Assembly (NCBI RefSeq): GCF_037392515.1
Contig: NC_090283.1
Location: 13,460,501 to 13,524,500, forward strand
Source of the DNA: Haliotis asinina
Lineage: Eukaryota; Mollusca; Gastropoda; Lepetellida; Haliotidae
Length of the DNA: 64,000 nt
Direction of reading: 5' to 3'
Below are positions 1 through 48,960 of the stretch, piece by piece. Both the position numbers and the translations under genes were made by a program. Each line of letters opens with the position of its first letter. Positions within the stretch are counted from its first letter, which is position 1. The notes beneath the pieces are model-generated. The model saw only the letters and a program-made list of their open reading frames with translations, made no database searches and was not told the origin of the DNA.

Positions 1-261
1 CGCAAAGTTTCGCAAAAAGGAAATCTTATAAAAGTAAACGTTTATGTTTATTTTCTGTGTAAAACCTTGACAAAAAGAGTTGCGTTCTTTTTCCTGTACA
101 CTAATATTACTGGCGTGATGTTCAAAACCACCTCACTCACTCAGTGCCATAAGTCTTACCCGGATATCCTGCTATTATCATTGGGGTTTGTTTGTTTGTT
201 CGTTCAAAGCCACTCTCAGTATTACTGTAGGCAAGTGACGACGAACTGTAATGAACGAGTT

Positions 262-380
262 TAATTTTATGCCGCCTTTAGCAATATTCAAGCAATATCA
301 CGACCGGGGACATTGTACTCATGTGGGGAAGCGAACGAGCGAAGGCTTTAACCACTTGGCTACTATATACCCTCATCCCC
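262..380 (-). repeat. SINE-B (tRNA-like) copy, reverse orientation
   Basis: The reverse complement shows the family's landmarks: a pol III B-box-like segment, the 'cccacatg' segment and the 'gcaatattgc' stretch near the 3' end. The copy is diverged and lacks a clear TCAC tail. A further tail-like fragment of the same family lies near 425-475. Confidence 0.6.
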
Positions 381-754
381 ACCTGTAAATATTCGTGACA
401 ATCCAGTAACTGACACCGCGGTTTTGGTGTCATAAGCGAATGCTTTCACCGTTGGACTTTCACCCCTTTGTGGACGAGCGAAGTCGCAAGGGTGAATATT
501 GTGTTGTGGTACAGCCGTATGAAAAGTAGATACAAACGTGAAATGGTCAAATGGTGCTCGAGCTTAACTCATGTCTTTGGTAAGGTGACGCGCACTTCAA
601 CAAGTGAGTTTGATTTCGTACACGTAAATCGTACCTGACTTCCATTGTGACCACCCTATCCACAGTTTTTACAGTATTACTCCACATCTTGAAAGTAACA
701 TATTGCGATATGATTAGTAAAATGACACATGACGTGACATACATTAAAGGTGAT

Positions 755-890
755 AGATTAGGGTTTTATGCAATATGGCAACAATATCACCACATTGAAC
801 ACCAGAAATGGACTTCACACAATGTGCCCATGTAGAGAATCGAACCTGGGTCTTTGGCATGAACTCCGAACACTGAACAACACAAACGCA
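755..890 (-). repeat. SINE-B (tRNA-like) copy, reverse orientation
   Basis: It carries the segments 'ccagaaatgg', 'acaatgtgcccatgtag' and 'gaatcgaacctgggtct', which match in reverse the 3' body and the B-box region of the tRNA-like SINE seen elsewhere in the window. It is a diverged old copy. Confidence 0.6.
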
Positions 891-1512
891 CCATACAAGA
901 CAAAAATACCATGACTAAATGACAAGAGTAGACAGGTTGATGTATAAGTATCCAGAAAATGTATCATTACACAGTTTCCCGTTCACCGGAATGGTGTTTA
1001 CTGCATGGACGATAATAGAGCTGAACTTTGGTATGCTTTTCCTGTTTTATTTATTCGATTTCAAGATAACACGTCCATAACGATAACAGCATACCATTCC
1101 TAAACACAGATCACAATACATCCAAATAAAGTATGTTTGTTCTTGGAGATGGAAATAAAGCGTCGCGTTAAGAGGAATGAATATCATGATCATGTTTAAA
1201 ATATTTGTAGATACCAACCGAAGTGGATGAAACAATATATGCCACGTTGATTGATAGCAGTGTAGGATCATGAAGCCGATATCTAGGTTAACTTAGCCCG
1301 AGACGTTTGCTCACCTCTTTCTTTGTGTGTAGACCAACATTCCGGAGTAGATATATTTAATGAGGTCTCTTGAAGCTTGGGCTATATCAAGGGACAACTG
1401 GACACGGATGGACGAGGTCTTGTGTTTCACCGACACTTGATACTCCCTTCAATCTGAGAGTTCACTAGACGGGATATGAGTGAGTTGTGGAGACAGCACT
1501 GTAATGGGTTTT

Positions 1513-1640
1513 TTGGGATGGGGTAGTAGTCTAGGCATTAAAGACGTCTCTTGTGACGTCGACGAATTAGGTTTGATTCCCGAAATGGGTAAAATTTGTG
1601 GAGTCCATTTCTGGTGTCTCCCCTCAGTCATTGAATTATC
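1513..1640 (+). repeat. SINE-B (tRNA-like) copy
   Basis: It begins 'ggggtagtagtctaggca', continues through 'ggtttgattcccgaaatggg' (a B-box-like segment) and 'ccatttctggtgtc', the order typical of this family. A (CACT)n tract follows 80 bp later and may be its expanded tail. Confidence 0.6.
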
Positions 1641-1698
1641 TCTTTGGTGTGAAAGCTAACATGACACTGAAAGTGTGGAGTCCAAGCATGTGCCAATT

Positions 1699-1778
1699 TA
1701 CACTCACTCACTCACACAATCATATCACTCACTCACTCACTCACTCACTCACTCACTCACTCACTCACTCACTCACTC
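1699..1778 (+). repeat. (CACT)n microsatellite
   Basis: An uninterrupted run of CACT/TCAC units fills most of this interval. In this genome such runs commonly sit at the 3' ends of both SINE families, so it is probably an expanded SINE tail. It opens spurious reading frames of Ser-Leu-Thr-His repeats. Confidence 0.85.
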
Positions 1779-2427
1779 GTCTGTTCCTCTTCGTAGGGCA
1801 AAGACCGTCCAATACAGATCGTCAGATCCCCCTGGCTTCATTTGCGAAATATACCCTCTATGCATTTCAAACATAGAGGTAGTTATGAGAACGGGAAAGA
1901 AAAACTGTAACAAAGAGACGGAGGTAAATACAGCATCACCTTGACTTACACCTTAAGGACATAACATGAAACTAATAGTCGGCAACTAATCCACTTGAAC
2001 AAGCATCTCCATAATGACAATGTGAAATTATACCTCTAAGATTAAGGTTTTCCTTAAATAGAACTTCTGTGTGAGAAAGACTTAACGCCCTCATGGCTCA
2101 GTCAAGCGTGAACCACATACAAGGAGCGTCAGATTACGTTGTCACAAGTGACTGCGTTTCACCATTGGAAAGTTATACCCTTGCGCGTTTCACTCCGTTG
2201 AGAATGAAAACATGTAAAGTATGCATAAGTCCTTTACTATAAACAGTTCACGATTTCTTTCCGTACACACAAAACACATCCCGGAAAAGTTGTGTAAATA
2301 TATGGGTGTCTACACTGATGGGGGTGATTGCTGCTTGTTTTGTAACGAGACGTTTTCTGCTGCTGAGGGTACCCCTGAGAACGGTTAGCAAATTGCCTGT
2401 TTGGATTTTAAACACAAACGACTACGA

Positions 2428-2545
2428 CCACGATGACGATGACGACGACGACGACGACGATGATGGTGGTGGTGATGATGATGATAATGATGATGATGGT
2501 GGTGTTGGTGGTGGAGGTGATGATGATGTAACGATGATGATGTAG
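2428..2545 (+). repeat. GAC/GAT trinucleotide repeat
   Basis: A run of gac, gat and ggt triplets. Translated on the + strand it gives poly-Asp/Gly. No flanking coding signal supports a gene, so I treat it as a trinucleotide microsatellite. Confidence 0.8.
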
Positions 2546-3059
2546 AAACTCGATTTCAACTCTCAACAACTCGCATTTGAGGTCATTAGGTTAACAGTCA
2601 CGTCATCAACTAAACGGGTACCCATGAACAGATATATGATGAGCACACAGTCACGTCACCATGCCTTAGGTCCGTTTTCGAAAAAAAAAAAGAATCCCAG
2701 GAAACAGGAAAAGCTAAAAAAAAAATCTGCTTGTCGGTCATTCTTATGACCTTGATCACTTCAAGCTTGTACTTCCTGACCTCTCCACGTTGACTTGTGG
2801 CAACTTCACACCAATGTACCTAGTACAGACAATCCGACCACCTAGTTCCTTGCAGCCGCCTCCCCAGTACCCTTACCGCCGTACACCACTTCTCCCCTAT
2901 ACCACCCCCCCCCCCCCTCCTCAATCACCATCCCCGAACGCCAATTTACAAATTACCTCACATCCATGTATCACACGTATATCAATCCCTTAACTGCATC
3001 GAGCCACATGCTGCGCCTATTGATAAACAGACAAATCCTTGCTATATAGCATTGAATTA

Positions 3060-3071
3060 CATACACACATA

Positions 3072-3160
<89 letters not shown>
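3060..3160 (+). repeat. (CA)n and (CATA)n compound microsatellite
   Basis: A run of CA dinucleotides passes directly into CATA tetranucleotides. It is a simple repeat without coding content. Confidence 0.9.
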
Positions 3161-3489
3161 CAATATATATGTTATACTTCAAGCCAAGCTCATTCAACGA
3201 TTATCATTTGTGTATGTAAATCCACTTTCGTGTCAAAGTTCAGAAACGTCAATTTGAAACGACTTCACAGAGGACTCTCATATGAATCGTGTCGGTGAAG
3301 TAACAGTGAGCGACAGCTCGTCATGCTCAAGCAATGGAACGCGACATCCGGGTTATCAGAGCGACGAATTTGTACAGATAACACAATATGGACCTAAACA
3401 ACTCCTCTGTTATCAGATGTCAGTTTACATGGTTGTCAGTTCTTGGAAAAGCTCACTCCTGAGCGGAGAGTCATATATGTGAAACAGTG

Positions 3490-3740
3490 TTAGTGGCTGG
3501 CTGCGACTATCCTGGGTGCAATCGGGTGGTGTCCGTGGGAGACAATAGTCAGTTCTTTGGAACAGTCTGTCGGTTTCGTGTGTTCTGGGTTCAGTTAGGC
3601 GTGTCCATTGGAAACAATCGAGATTTGTTCTTAATTGGAACAGCCTTACCGGCCGCGCCTGTCGCAGTTACAATCGGGCGCTGTCCGAGGGAGACAAGAG
3701 TGTTATTTGGAACAGCCGGACGCTTGCCTCTGTCCCTGGG
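3490..3740. repeat. Degenerate tandem repeat upstream of chitin synthase
   Basis: Three imperfect units each read roughly 'caatcgggyg-tgtccgwgggagacaa' followed by a segment ending 'ttggaacag'. The repeat keeps a 142-codon frame open, but composition and repetition argue against a protein. It ends about 330 bp before the proposed chitin synthase start codon, so a role in the promoter region is possible but unsupported. Confidence 0.5.
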
Positions 3741-4073
3741 TATCCATGGGTATATGCTATTTGAGGGTGGAGTCAATCTGTGGACCTACCCGGGGTGTGA
3801 TCGGATAAAGTGCTTGTCGTGTCACAGGGTTTGTCGTGTCACAGACAGTTTGTATCGTCTTTGTGTTTATGCTCCAATGATTAATGTCTTTGAGTTAATA
3901 GTTGCATGTAATTAGTCATGTGTGAGTGCTTTGTTTAATGTTTGTGTTAATGTACTTGTGTTTGGATTCATTAGGTACCTGACGACCTGTGCTGGGATAA
4001 CCAAGGGAAACTTCAGAGTAATACCTGATGATGTAGAGTTGGTGGTTTGAGACGCTACATCACATCCGTTACC

Positions 4074-40740
<36,667 letters not shown>

Positions 40741-41482
40741 GATGTATTTTTCATATGAGAAGTATAATGATACAAACAGTTGAAACACATCAGCTTTCAG
40801 TAGAAAAAACCTGTGAAACGTGCCATGATTTGTTTCTTAAATTGTTTCCCTAGTGTTATCTGAAAATATTACATTTGATGTATATGCATAGAGAAGCGAA
40901 GGTTCTCCTTGTTGAACTCCATCTATTTTAATCACAGTTGTGACATCATAACCACTTTTCGTATTGACTATGACGTTTAAAAATTAGTCAATTGATTAGG
41001 ACCCATCTGAGGGTTTCCATAGATGCTAAATGTGCCGGAGTTATGTGTTATATAGATATGATAATGGATTTGCCCTTACTTGTTGAACAGTCCTTGAATG
41101 CATAGAAAAATCTACTATGAGCAGCAAAAGGAACGCAAGTCTAGCTTGTCTGTCACTTTGCCGTGAACGTTCCATCAACATAAACGTTTACTTTTATGAG
41201 ATTTCATTTTTTTTTCGAAACTTGCGTTTCATTTACTATTCAGCATATAGTGTGCATTGCCAATAACGCAGCAAATATGTAAGACAAATGGTACATTTCT
41301 AATGACAGACACTATAAATGAATCATGTTTAAGGTCTCAAATTCAAAGGCATTCATGGAAGTGTTTGCAAAGGCAAATAGCATCTTCAATACCATTTTTA
41401 AAACTTTAACAAGCAAAAGAACACTTGGTCCTCGCATGTCAAATGCTATGTTGTAATTTAATCATTAATTATGTAAATGCTT

Positions 41483-41532
41483 TGACTCATGATTGCTGAG
41501 TGCGGCGTAAAACTAAACTCACTCACTTACTT
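41483..41532 (+). repeat. SINE-A 3' fragment
   Basis: Only the end survives: 'gattgctgagtgcggcgtaa' plus the CACT tail. Confidence 0.8.
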
Positions 41533-41667
41533 TGACTCATGGATGACATCTCTTCCGTTGGCATATACCTGTGTACAATATTGTATATCTGTTATTCTGT
41601 ACAGTTTCTATGTTAATAAATGTACCCTTCGTACATCGTGATATTTGGGTTGTACACACAAGTAATG

Positions 41668-41775
41668 AGTCGGTATGGTAGCCCAGTAAGAGTCCGCTCT
41701 TCACGATGAAGCCCGAGGTTTGAATGCCCACACAAGTACACTCTGTGAAGCCCCTTTCTAGTGTGCCCAGCAGTT
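41668..41775 (+). repeat. SINE-B-like copy
   Basis: It reads 'cggtatggtagcccagtaag', 'cacacaagtacactctgtga' and 'agcccctttctagtgtgccc', matching the copy at 43730. The pair brackets the LINE fragment. Confidence 0.65.
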
Positions 41776-41818
41776 TGTATGATAATAAATATGCACTTTA
41801 TACAACGTGAAGTTTGAA

Positions 41819-41852
41819 CTGAACTACCATCACACTTCAATAGACCTGTATT
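41819..41852 (+). repeat. 34-bp direct repeat, left copy, at LINE 5' end
   Basis: The sequence starting 'ctgaactaccatcacacttc' recurs exactly at 43483-43516. Weaker similarity continues about 35 bp to the left of both copies. Confidence 0.9.
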
Positions 41853-43440
41853 CAGGGAGGGATATACAACAAAAGATAATATATCTATACTGTATAGCCC
41901 AATACAATGATACCTCATCTCAAAAGGTGGAACGTTCTACGCACTATTTGTTGACTTTGCAAAGGTTTTTGATTCTGTGCAACGCGATAAACTTTGGGGG
42001 CTTCTGCAATCGCACGGTCTTAGTAGTAAAATGAATAAACTGTTCAAGAGTATATACAAAAATGTTAAATATGTGTAAGGAATAAACATGAATTATGCGT
42101 TCTTTCATTGGTGAACTAGGGGTTAGACAAGGTTGTTTTTTAAGCTCTTTCCTTTTTAGGCTTTCCATTAATGAACTAGCAGTACAAATATGTGAGGCAT
42201 GTACGAATGGGATCCAGCTACAACCAGATATAACACAACTAATTCTGCTACTCTTTGCCGATGATATTGTATTATTCTCTAGTACTGTTAACGGTTTACA
42301 GAAACAAATAGACGATTAGACAATTTTTCTGACCAAGATAAATTGTATGTAAACAGAGACAAAATCAAACACCAAACTGCCAGCGTTTATAAGTACCTGT
42401 ATTTCTCTAATAGCCTTTTCTGGTCTATACACACAAAACAAGCGTCGGTACAAGTTTTGAAAATCTTAATCGGTGTTTGTGAAAATATGCGATCATTGGG
42501 CAAAATGTCCTTTAACACGTTCTTTAAAATATTCGATATGAAGATAAGTGCAATAGTCCTATATGGCTCTGAAATATGGGGATTACAACAATATGCCAGT
42601 ATTGAAAGAGTCCATTTATATGCATGCAAAAAAATCCTTGGGGTAAAACCGAACACGTGTAATATGATGCTCTCTGGAGAATTGGGTAGATCCCCTATGT
42701 TTATATACTCTTCCATCAAAGCAATGAAGTACTGGGTAAGATTTTTGCATTTGCCATGCCATAGGTTTCCGAAAAAATGTTATGATATGATGAAATTGTA
42801 TGACAAAAATGGGAAAAGAAATGGGGTGGCTGATACCAGAGAGCTGCTGTACTAAACTGGCTAGGGTTATGTGTGGTGTGATTACAGCGTTCAGTTGTAC
42901 ACAAACTTTATCATACCATTTACACAAAGAATGAAAGATGTGTATTTCCAATTTTGCTCGGAATCGCTACTTCTATCCACAAAATGCTTATACTATAGTC
43001 AATGGAAATCGGACATACGTTTTGAAGACTAATTAGCAAAAATAGACGCTGCTCTTCTCATGAATTATTTATTGAAACCGGCAGGTATACAGGTACACAA
43101 AGAGAAAAAGGAGTATGTCATTTATGTAATATGAATGCAGTTGAAGATGAACTACGTTTCCTTGTAATCTGTCCTGCTTATAGGACTCTACGAACAATCT
43201 ACCTAAAACCAAACTTTAATAAGCACCCAAGTGTTAGAGCATTAATTTCACTATTAACAGATACTACCACATCACTATTACAGAATCTGGCAATGTACAT
43301 CTACTTCGCTATGACACTAAGAAAACGTATTGTTACAGAGAACTTATAAATGACTTCTGTCTACTCATGTAAACTCTAAATGTACTACAGGCCTGCGACC
43401 TTTTAAGTACTGAAATAAAGATTGACTGATTGATAAATTA
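41853..43440 (+). mobile_element. 5'-truncated LINE retrotransposon fragment
   Basis: Reverse transcriptase motifs are visible: LFVDFAKVFDSVQRDKLW near 41945, GVRQGCFLSSFLFRLSIN near 42118, and LLFADDIVLFSS near 42252, the YxDD-equivalent box. Downstream are ISAIVLYGSEIWGLQQ and a C-terminal CCHC-like finger (CHLCNMNAVEDELRFLVIC) near 43115-43170. The frame shifts between motifs (for example near 42070 and after 42320) and the 5' part is absent, so it is dead. The 3' end has AATAAA and AT-rich 'attgataaatt' repeats. Clade is uncertain (Jockey/CR1/I-like). Confidence 0.85.
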
Positions 43441-43482
43441 ATAAATTACTAAATATACACTTTATAAAATGCGATGCTTGAG

Positions 43483-43516
43483 CTGAACTACCATCACACT
43501 TCAATAGACCTGTATT
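43483..43516 (+). repeat. 34-bp direct repeat, right copy, at LINE 3' end
   Basis: An exact copy of 41819-41852. It may be an unusually long target-site duplication or a pre-existing repeat. Confidence 0.85.
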
Positions 43517-43729
43517 GCATTCATTGTGATTACAACCTAATCTGTAGAAAGCATCACAACTGACCTAAAGGGCTTGTGTTATCTCAGGTTTTTACACCGT
43601 CAGAGGGTAAAAGTGGTGGCGAGACAACATACACTGAACTAGATTTTAAACCAACTGTGCTGTTCTATTCTCTATTAGATCCCCTTTTTTATGAGGTTGT
43701 GAAACATTTCGGTAATTGTACACATACGT

Positions 43730-43865
43730 GCTGGGTCGGTGTGGTAGCCTAGTGACTGGAGAGTCCACTCTTCACCTGAAGTCCGATTTTCGAATGCCCA
43801 CGCAGGTACAATCTGTGAATCCCCTTTCTGGTGTCCCACCATAATATCACCATACCTAATCGCCA
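43730..43865 (+). repeat. SINE-B copy
   Basis: 'tcggtgtggtagcctagtga', 'gattttcgaatgcccacg' and 'cccctttctggtgtcccacc' follow the family order. Another tRNA-like fragment with 'gattcgaatccgggacc' sits at 43910-43995. Confidence 0.75.
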
Positions 43866-44327
43866 GCACAAAAAGTCAGCCATCTAGCCCCCCCTACTTC
43901 CAACAGTGAATGAGCGGGTTAGGTGAATGCCTGTGTGTGCTGGTCACAAGCTGCCTGAATCTGAAGGTATCGATTCGAATCCGGGACCCATCCCAAACCA
44001 AAATACTAGAATCTGTAAATTACTGAGAATCTGTAATCCTAAAGTTTACAGTTCTTACATCTGACCGCTTCGACATTGCATCGTGTATTCATTAATTAAG
44101 AACGAAAACCGACTATTTATGCAAGAGAGATGGAGTTCCCAAAAGACAAAATAGACTAGAATTAGTAATGATTAGTTATATCATGTACATTCAGAAAACG
44201 AGCTGGCATAAAAAATGTTCAGTTTGACGTTACTGCTGGAGAACACTTGGCAGAGTGTTATTAACACCTGAATGAAGTTCCTGTGCTTGACTACAATTCC
44301 TCCTTCCGCAGCCCCGCCTCCCTACAC

Positions 44328-44512
44328 ACACGCACACACACACACACACACACACACGCACTCACACACATACACACACAAACACACACATACACACACA
44401 CGCGCACGCGCGCGCACGCACACACACATACACACACAAACACACACGCACTCACACAGACACTCACACACACAGATACACACAAACACAAACACACACA
44501 CACAAATAAAAA
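44328..44512 (+). repeat. (CA)n microsatellite with interruptions
   Basis: A long CA-rich run broken by 'cgcg', 'tacac' and 'gata'. The open frames across it are artefacts. Confidence 0.95.
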
Positions 44513-44894
44513 TACAGATACAAAAAATACCAAACATTTTTTAGCATCAAAAATGCTGAAGTTAATCAACTTGAACAATTAAGATCTGTTCCCACGGATT
44601 ATAGTCGATGAATATTTGAGAGGTTAGAAGACGTATATTTCTAACCTGAGGACTTGCTGATACAACCTGAGATGTCGAACAACTGGCAGTCTAGACAGCG
44701 TACCTTGTGTACCCCACTGATAAGTGTAAATTGGCACGGCTCCTAAGGCCGAGAGCTATGATTGAACAATGCCATATAGAAAAAGGTCAAATGTAACGTA
44801 TGTCATGTTTGGAATTACACTTTTTTAGTAAAATAATAGTAATAGTAATTTTTGGTTGAGTCTCATCCTAAATCTTGCGTAGGACTTACTATTT

Positions 44895-44980
44895 CCTACG
44901 TAGCAGATACAAAATCCCACGTAGGAGATAGTAAGTCATACGTAGGAGATAGTAAGTCATACGTAGGAGATAGCGATAGC
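44895..44980 (+). repeat. Short tandem repeat (about 21-bp units)
   Basis: Four imperfect units of 'tacgtaggagatagtaagtc' type lie in tandem. Confidence 0.85.
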
Positions 44981-45150
44981 GAACACAACACATGGAATGC
45001 ACGTGCACAACACAGTAGCACAACACACGTGCATGGTTGTCAGGTTTTATTTTGACGGTTTTCATAGGAAAGTACAAGTGGTGATACTTTCAAAACATTC
45101 ACTATTATAATACAAACACATATATCACCTAATATTTTCACTAGTTAATT

Positions 45151-45430
45151 ACACCCGTGAAGGTCCAGGGTAGAATAGGCCTTCAGCCACCCATGCTGGC
45201 CATAAAAGGCGACTATGCTTGTCGTAAGAGGCGACTAACGGGATCGGGTGGTCAGACTCAGAGACTTGGTTGAAACGTCATTCGTTTCCAGTTGTGCATA
45301 TCGATGCTCATGTTTTTGATCACTGGATTATCTGGTCCATGGTCGATTATTTACCCGCCACCGCCACATAGCTGGAATTATGCTGAATGAGGCGTAAAAC
45401 TCACTCACTAGCTCACTCACTCACTCACTA
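45151..45430 (+). repeat. SINE-A copy
   Basis: It is full length with 'acccgtgaaggtccagggta', 'gaggcgactaacgggatcgg', the core 'gatcactggattatctggtc' and a CACT tail. Flanks 'actagttaatta' and 'actagtaaatta' suggest a target duplication. Confidence 0.93.
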
Positions 45431-46456
45431 GTAAATTAAAAATGACGTTGCCCTACTCTTTTTAAGAGTATATATAGATCTTGTTTTGAAACTCGTCTAA
45501 ACTTACAGCACCAGAAAACGCCGGACAGTACATCTTAAATCTCGATTACCACAAGATTGTTAGAGACAACGCTCATTGTGAAAACAGGTGAGCCGTTATG
45601 TGAACAAACACACGCATGCATCGAATCTCTCACCATTGGTGTTTCTATCATTATTTTTAAATCATCATGAGACAGAACTGTTCTTATACCAATGTTCTTT
45701 ATAACGTCAAAATGACAACATATATTTTTCACGATTTTAAAGCAGTTACATAATCCCATCACCATTGTGGGTAATTGGGATTATTTTTATTAAATACCTC
45801 AATCCTTCCACACATTACCAGCCCATCTCGATTTTCATCCCCACCCACTGTTTGCTAACGACTTAGAAACACGTTTAGTGCCTTTAGACGAGAAAACGAG
45901 ACAGCGACGAAACAATTCAAAATCGCTTTCTTGTCACTGTTTGTTCTTTCAGACATGAGAATGACAAACTGTAAAAACCACTGAAAAAAAGATCGTCATT
46001 TTCACTTCACTTGATAGTGGTAGCCATTTTCCCCGCGAAATGCCGTTTACCGCGGATGCAAAGGTACGGCATTTCACTCCTTATACATTACCCCTAGGTT
46101 ACTAATTGAGCCATATACTGAGAACTGGGTCTCAGAAGCTCAAGAAGATTCGCGGAAACTCCTCATGTCGGCTCTTTATTCCCACGGAAGCCGTAAAAGC
46201 GACGACCCGTGTCGGTCAAGATTTGTTTGTCAAGCACGCACTGGTATCGTGCGATATTGTGTAATGTATCTGACACAAAGAGGAAATTCCACAGCACAAT
46301 CCCCGGGGAAACCCTACGCTCCATGTAAATATGTAATCATGGCAACTATTGCAAACCGCAAGGAAGTGTCACGTAAGTGCAGAATCAGAAAATCCCAAGC
46401 ACTTCTGTTTAAAAAGAGTGATATAATGCATTCATTCAGCCAAGCACGCACAGGTG

Positions 46457-46619
46457 GGGGTAGAGGTCGGGGTGTATCACTTACTTTGTATATATAATTT
46501 TAGGGGGGTGCGGGACCATTGACACTGTCCATGGAGGTAGAGGTCGGGGTGTATCACTTACTTTGTATATTAATTTTAGGGGTGTGCGGGACCATTGACA
46601 CTGTCCATGCAAGTCCATT
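46457..46619 (+). repeat. 82-bp tandem duplication
   Basis: Two adjacent units begin 'ggtagaggtcggggtgtatc' and end 'ccattgacactgtccatg'; they differ by a few bases and small indels. Confidence 0.93.
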
Positions 46620-47943
46620 AAAATCATCATCTCATAACCCATGATGATGGTGAAATATTGATCATTTTGTTTACACATTTCCCCATTATCTATAAACAAA
46701 CGGGGATCGTTTACTAGACGTTGACAGAAATTATGCAGAAAGATGAAACATGAAACAGCTGCATTAGTATCATTGTCCTGGTGAGGCTCACTATTCTTTT
46801 ACATCCCCTTGTTTTGCACACTGTGATTATGATACTGATTAATGTGTTCACTCAATCAGTGTCATGCAGTACATACATGTCTTACAATAGATAGTATCAT
46901 TTTCACAGTGGCTCAGTTCGATTACAAGTTCCTAAACCTGCCGATACCTATATCAGACATTTAATGTACAGTCCATGTTGTTCTTGTGGATGTCAGTGTG
47001 AAAACGCCCTACACTCTTTTTTCATTTGGGATAACTATATTCAGATGTGAACTAATATCTATTTCAGATGTGAACTAATGTGTATTGTTATACTTAGGAT
47101 TATAACGGACGGACACACGGAACTTAGGCACTGTGAAAACCAGAAAATAGTTGAATCCGTCCACGGTTTTATCATCAAGACACAATGCTTTTAATTGACA
47201 CCGAAAAATGCTGAACTTAACTTAACTTAACTTAACTTAAAGAAGATTGTTGGAAAGGCCAACCCCAACGTTTTCGAGATGACAAATTTTCGTTGGAGGA
47301 GCCACAAATTAATAAACTTAAAATGCTGTAACATAGTGCCGACCAGACACCACTCCCAAAGAAAAAGAAGTATCAAGATCTCCAGAGAGAATTGTTCACT
47401 CTGGAACACAGACTTACGGTTGACGTATGTTGTATTGCTTAAAGGTGGTATCTCATTGAATGAAATCTGCTTAAAATTATGCAATATGTGTAATATGAAT
47501 TGTGACTCTATAGTGATATTAATACAGTAATTACTTAACAGTCAGAACTCAATTGTACATACAACAGAATATATATTCTTCTTGGTAGTAACTGGTGCAA
47601 TATTTGATATATTGATATGTCGTATGATATGTTTTCAACTTGAGATTAATAGTGGTAACACCAAATACTAGTAAATTATATCATGAAATGTCACATATCA
47701 GTTTAGACCTATTTCATTTCTTTTCCACTTCAGTTTTCCTTTCCCACCTTATGCCTGTAAAATATTGAATGGCTTTTGTTCTACTTGCAGGTAATGTCCC
47801 CCAAGCTCACTCCAATGTTTTTTAGAATTCCACTTCGTGGGAACTAACCCTTCTAAAAGCGATCGGTACTTCCATTGCAAATACAGTAATCTCATCTCCA
47901 GTATGTGACAGTTCACATAAGATATCTTTGTCTAACCACGAAG

Positions 47944-48187
47944 CGACCCATGAAAGTCCCGGTATAGAATAGGTAAAAGGCGACTATGCTTGTCGTAAGA
48001 GGTGACTAACAGGATCGGGTGGTCAGGATTGCTGACTTGGTTGGCACATGTCATTGGTTCCCAATCGATGCTCATGTAGTTGATCACTGGATTAACTGGT
48101 CCAGACTCAATTATTTAGAGATCGCCACCATATAGGTGAACTATTGTGGCGTAGAACTAAACTCACTAACTCACTCACTCACTCACT
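47944..48187 (+). repeat. SINE-A copy
   Basis: It shows 'cgacccatgaaagtcccggt', 'aagaggtgactaacaggatc', 'tgatcactggattaactggt' and a CACT tail. Flanks 'aaccacgaagc' and 'aaccatgaagc' look like a diverged target duplication. Confidence 0.88.
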
Positions 48188-48813
48188 GTAACCATGAAGC
48201 ATTAATAACGGAATATTATTCCGGAACACATGACTTCTTGCTTGCTACAGCTGTATTCATTGGTCACATGGAAATGCTAAAATACAAAGAAACCAAGTAT
48301 CGTAGGCAGAGCGAGTAAGTGAGCTGAGTTTTACACCAGATATAGGCTTCATGACGAGTAATCCTTTAACCACCAGGTTAACGGCCGCTCACATATGCTG
48401 CGAGTTATTTTGACTATTAAGACTCAGTGTATATTAGCGCATTTCGCCATAGCGACAAATTCAGCCTGAATAAAGGGTGCAAGGTGTTAGACATGTGAAT
48501 CCAACACTTTTGTTCTGATGGGTGAATCCCCTTTTCAATCTCATATTTTCATGTCCCCAATTTCCTCTCATGTATTGATGCTGCACTCAGAGCAAATTTT
48601 CCACAGAGAACTTCCTTGTTGATGGGGTATAAAGGGGATAGTGTAGCGCAAGGTACATTCTCGTCACGGACCTGGGCTCAAGACACACGCTACCCTACAT
48701 CAAGTTGTACAGACAGCTGAGCGAAAACGGACGGGGTAGGCCGCCTCCTGGTATGCATGTTTTTTGTTTGTTTGTTTGTCAACACATTCAGATATATTCC
48801 GACTTGTTGAAGT

Positions 48814-48960
48814 CGTGAGTGAGTGTGGTTTTGCGCCGCTCTTAGCAATATTTCAGCAATAATCGAGGTGGGTTGTGGGGGTATGGTGGAGGTGGGGGAT
48901 GGGGTGGGGTGGGGTGGTAGCTGAGTGGTTAAAGCGTTCCTCGTCACGAACATATTAATA
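48814..48960. repeat. SINE-B fragments in opposite orientations
   Basis: The left part ('ttttgcgccgctcttagcaa') is a reversed 3' end; the right part ('ggtggtagctgagtggttaa') is a forward tRNA-like 5' end. A G-rich run joins them. Confidence 0.65.

Larger units (their letters stand above)
1..4073. other. Region upstream of chitin synthase, no convincing gene
   Basis: No open frame here looks like a conserved protein. The stretch holds tRNA-like SINE copies, a (CACT)n tract, an Asp-codon GAT/GAC repeat, CA and CATA microsatellites, and a block of degenerate repeats near 3.5-3.7 kb. The promoter and 5' untranslated exon of the chitin synthase probably lie in this interval, but I cannot place a transcription start. 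No myosin-motor coding sequence is visible. Confidence 0.6.

Noticed and set aside
3487-3915. 142-codon plus-strand frame upstream of chitin synthase
   Set aside because: It is sustained by three degenerate repeats; no conserved motif, signal peptide or splice context was seen.
43910-43995. tRNA-like segment with 'gattcgaatccgggacc'
   Set aside because: No cloverleaf could be drawn; it looks like part of a tRNA-derived SINE, not a functional tRNA gene.
44272-44582. Frames of 71-99 codons on both strands
   Set aside because: They are translations of a CA-rich microsatellite.
46165-46497. 110-codon plus-strand frame
   Set aside because: No homology, splice or composition signal; its end runs into an 82-bp tandem duplication.
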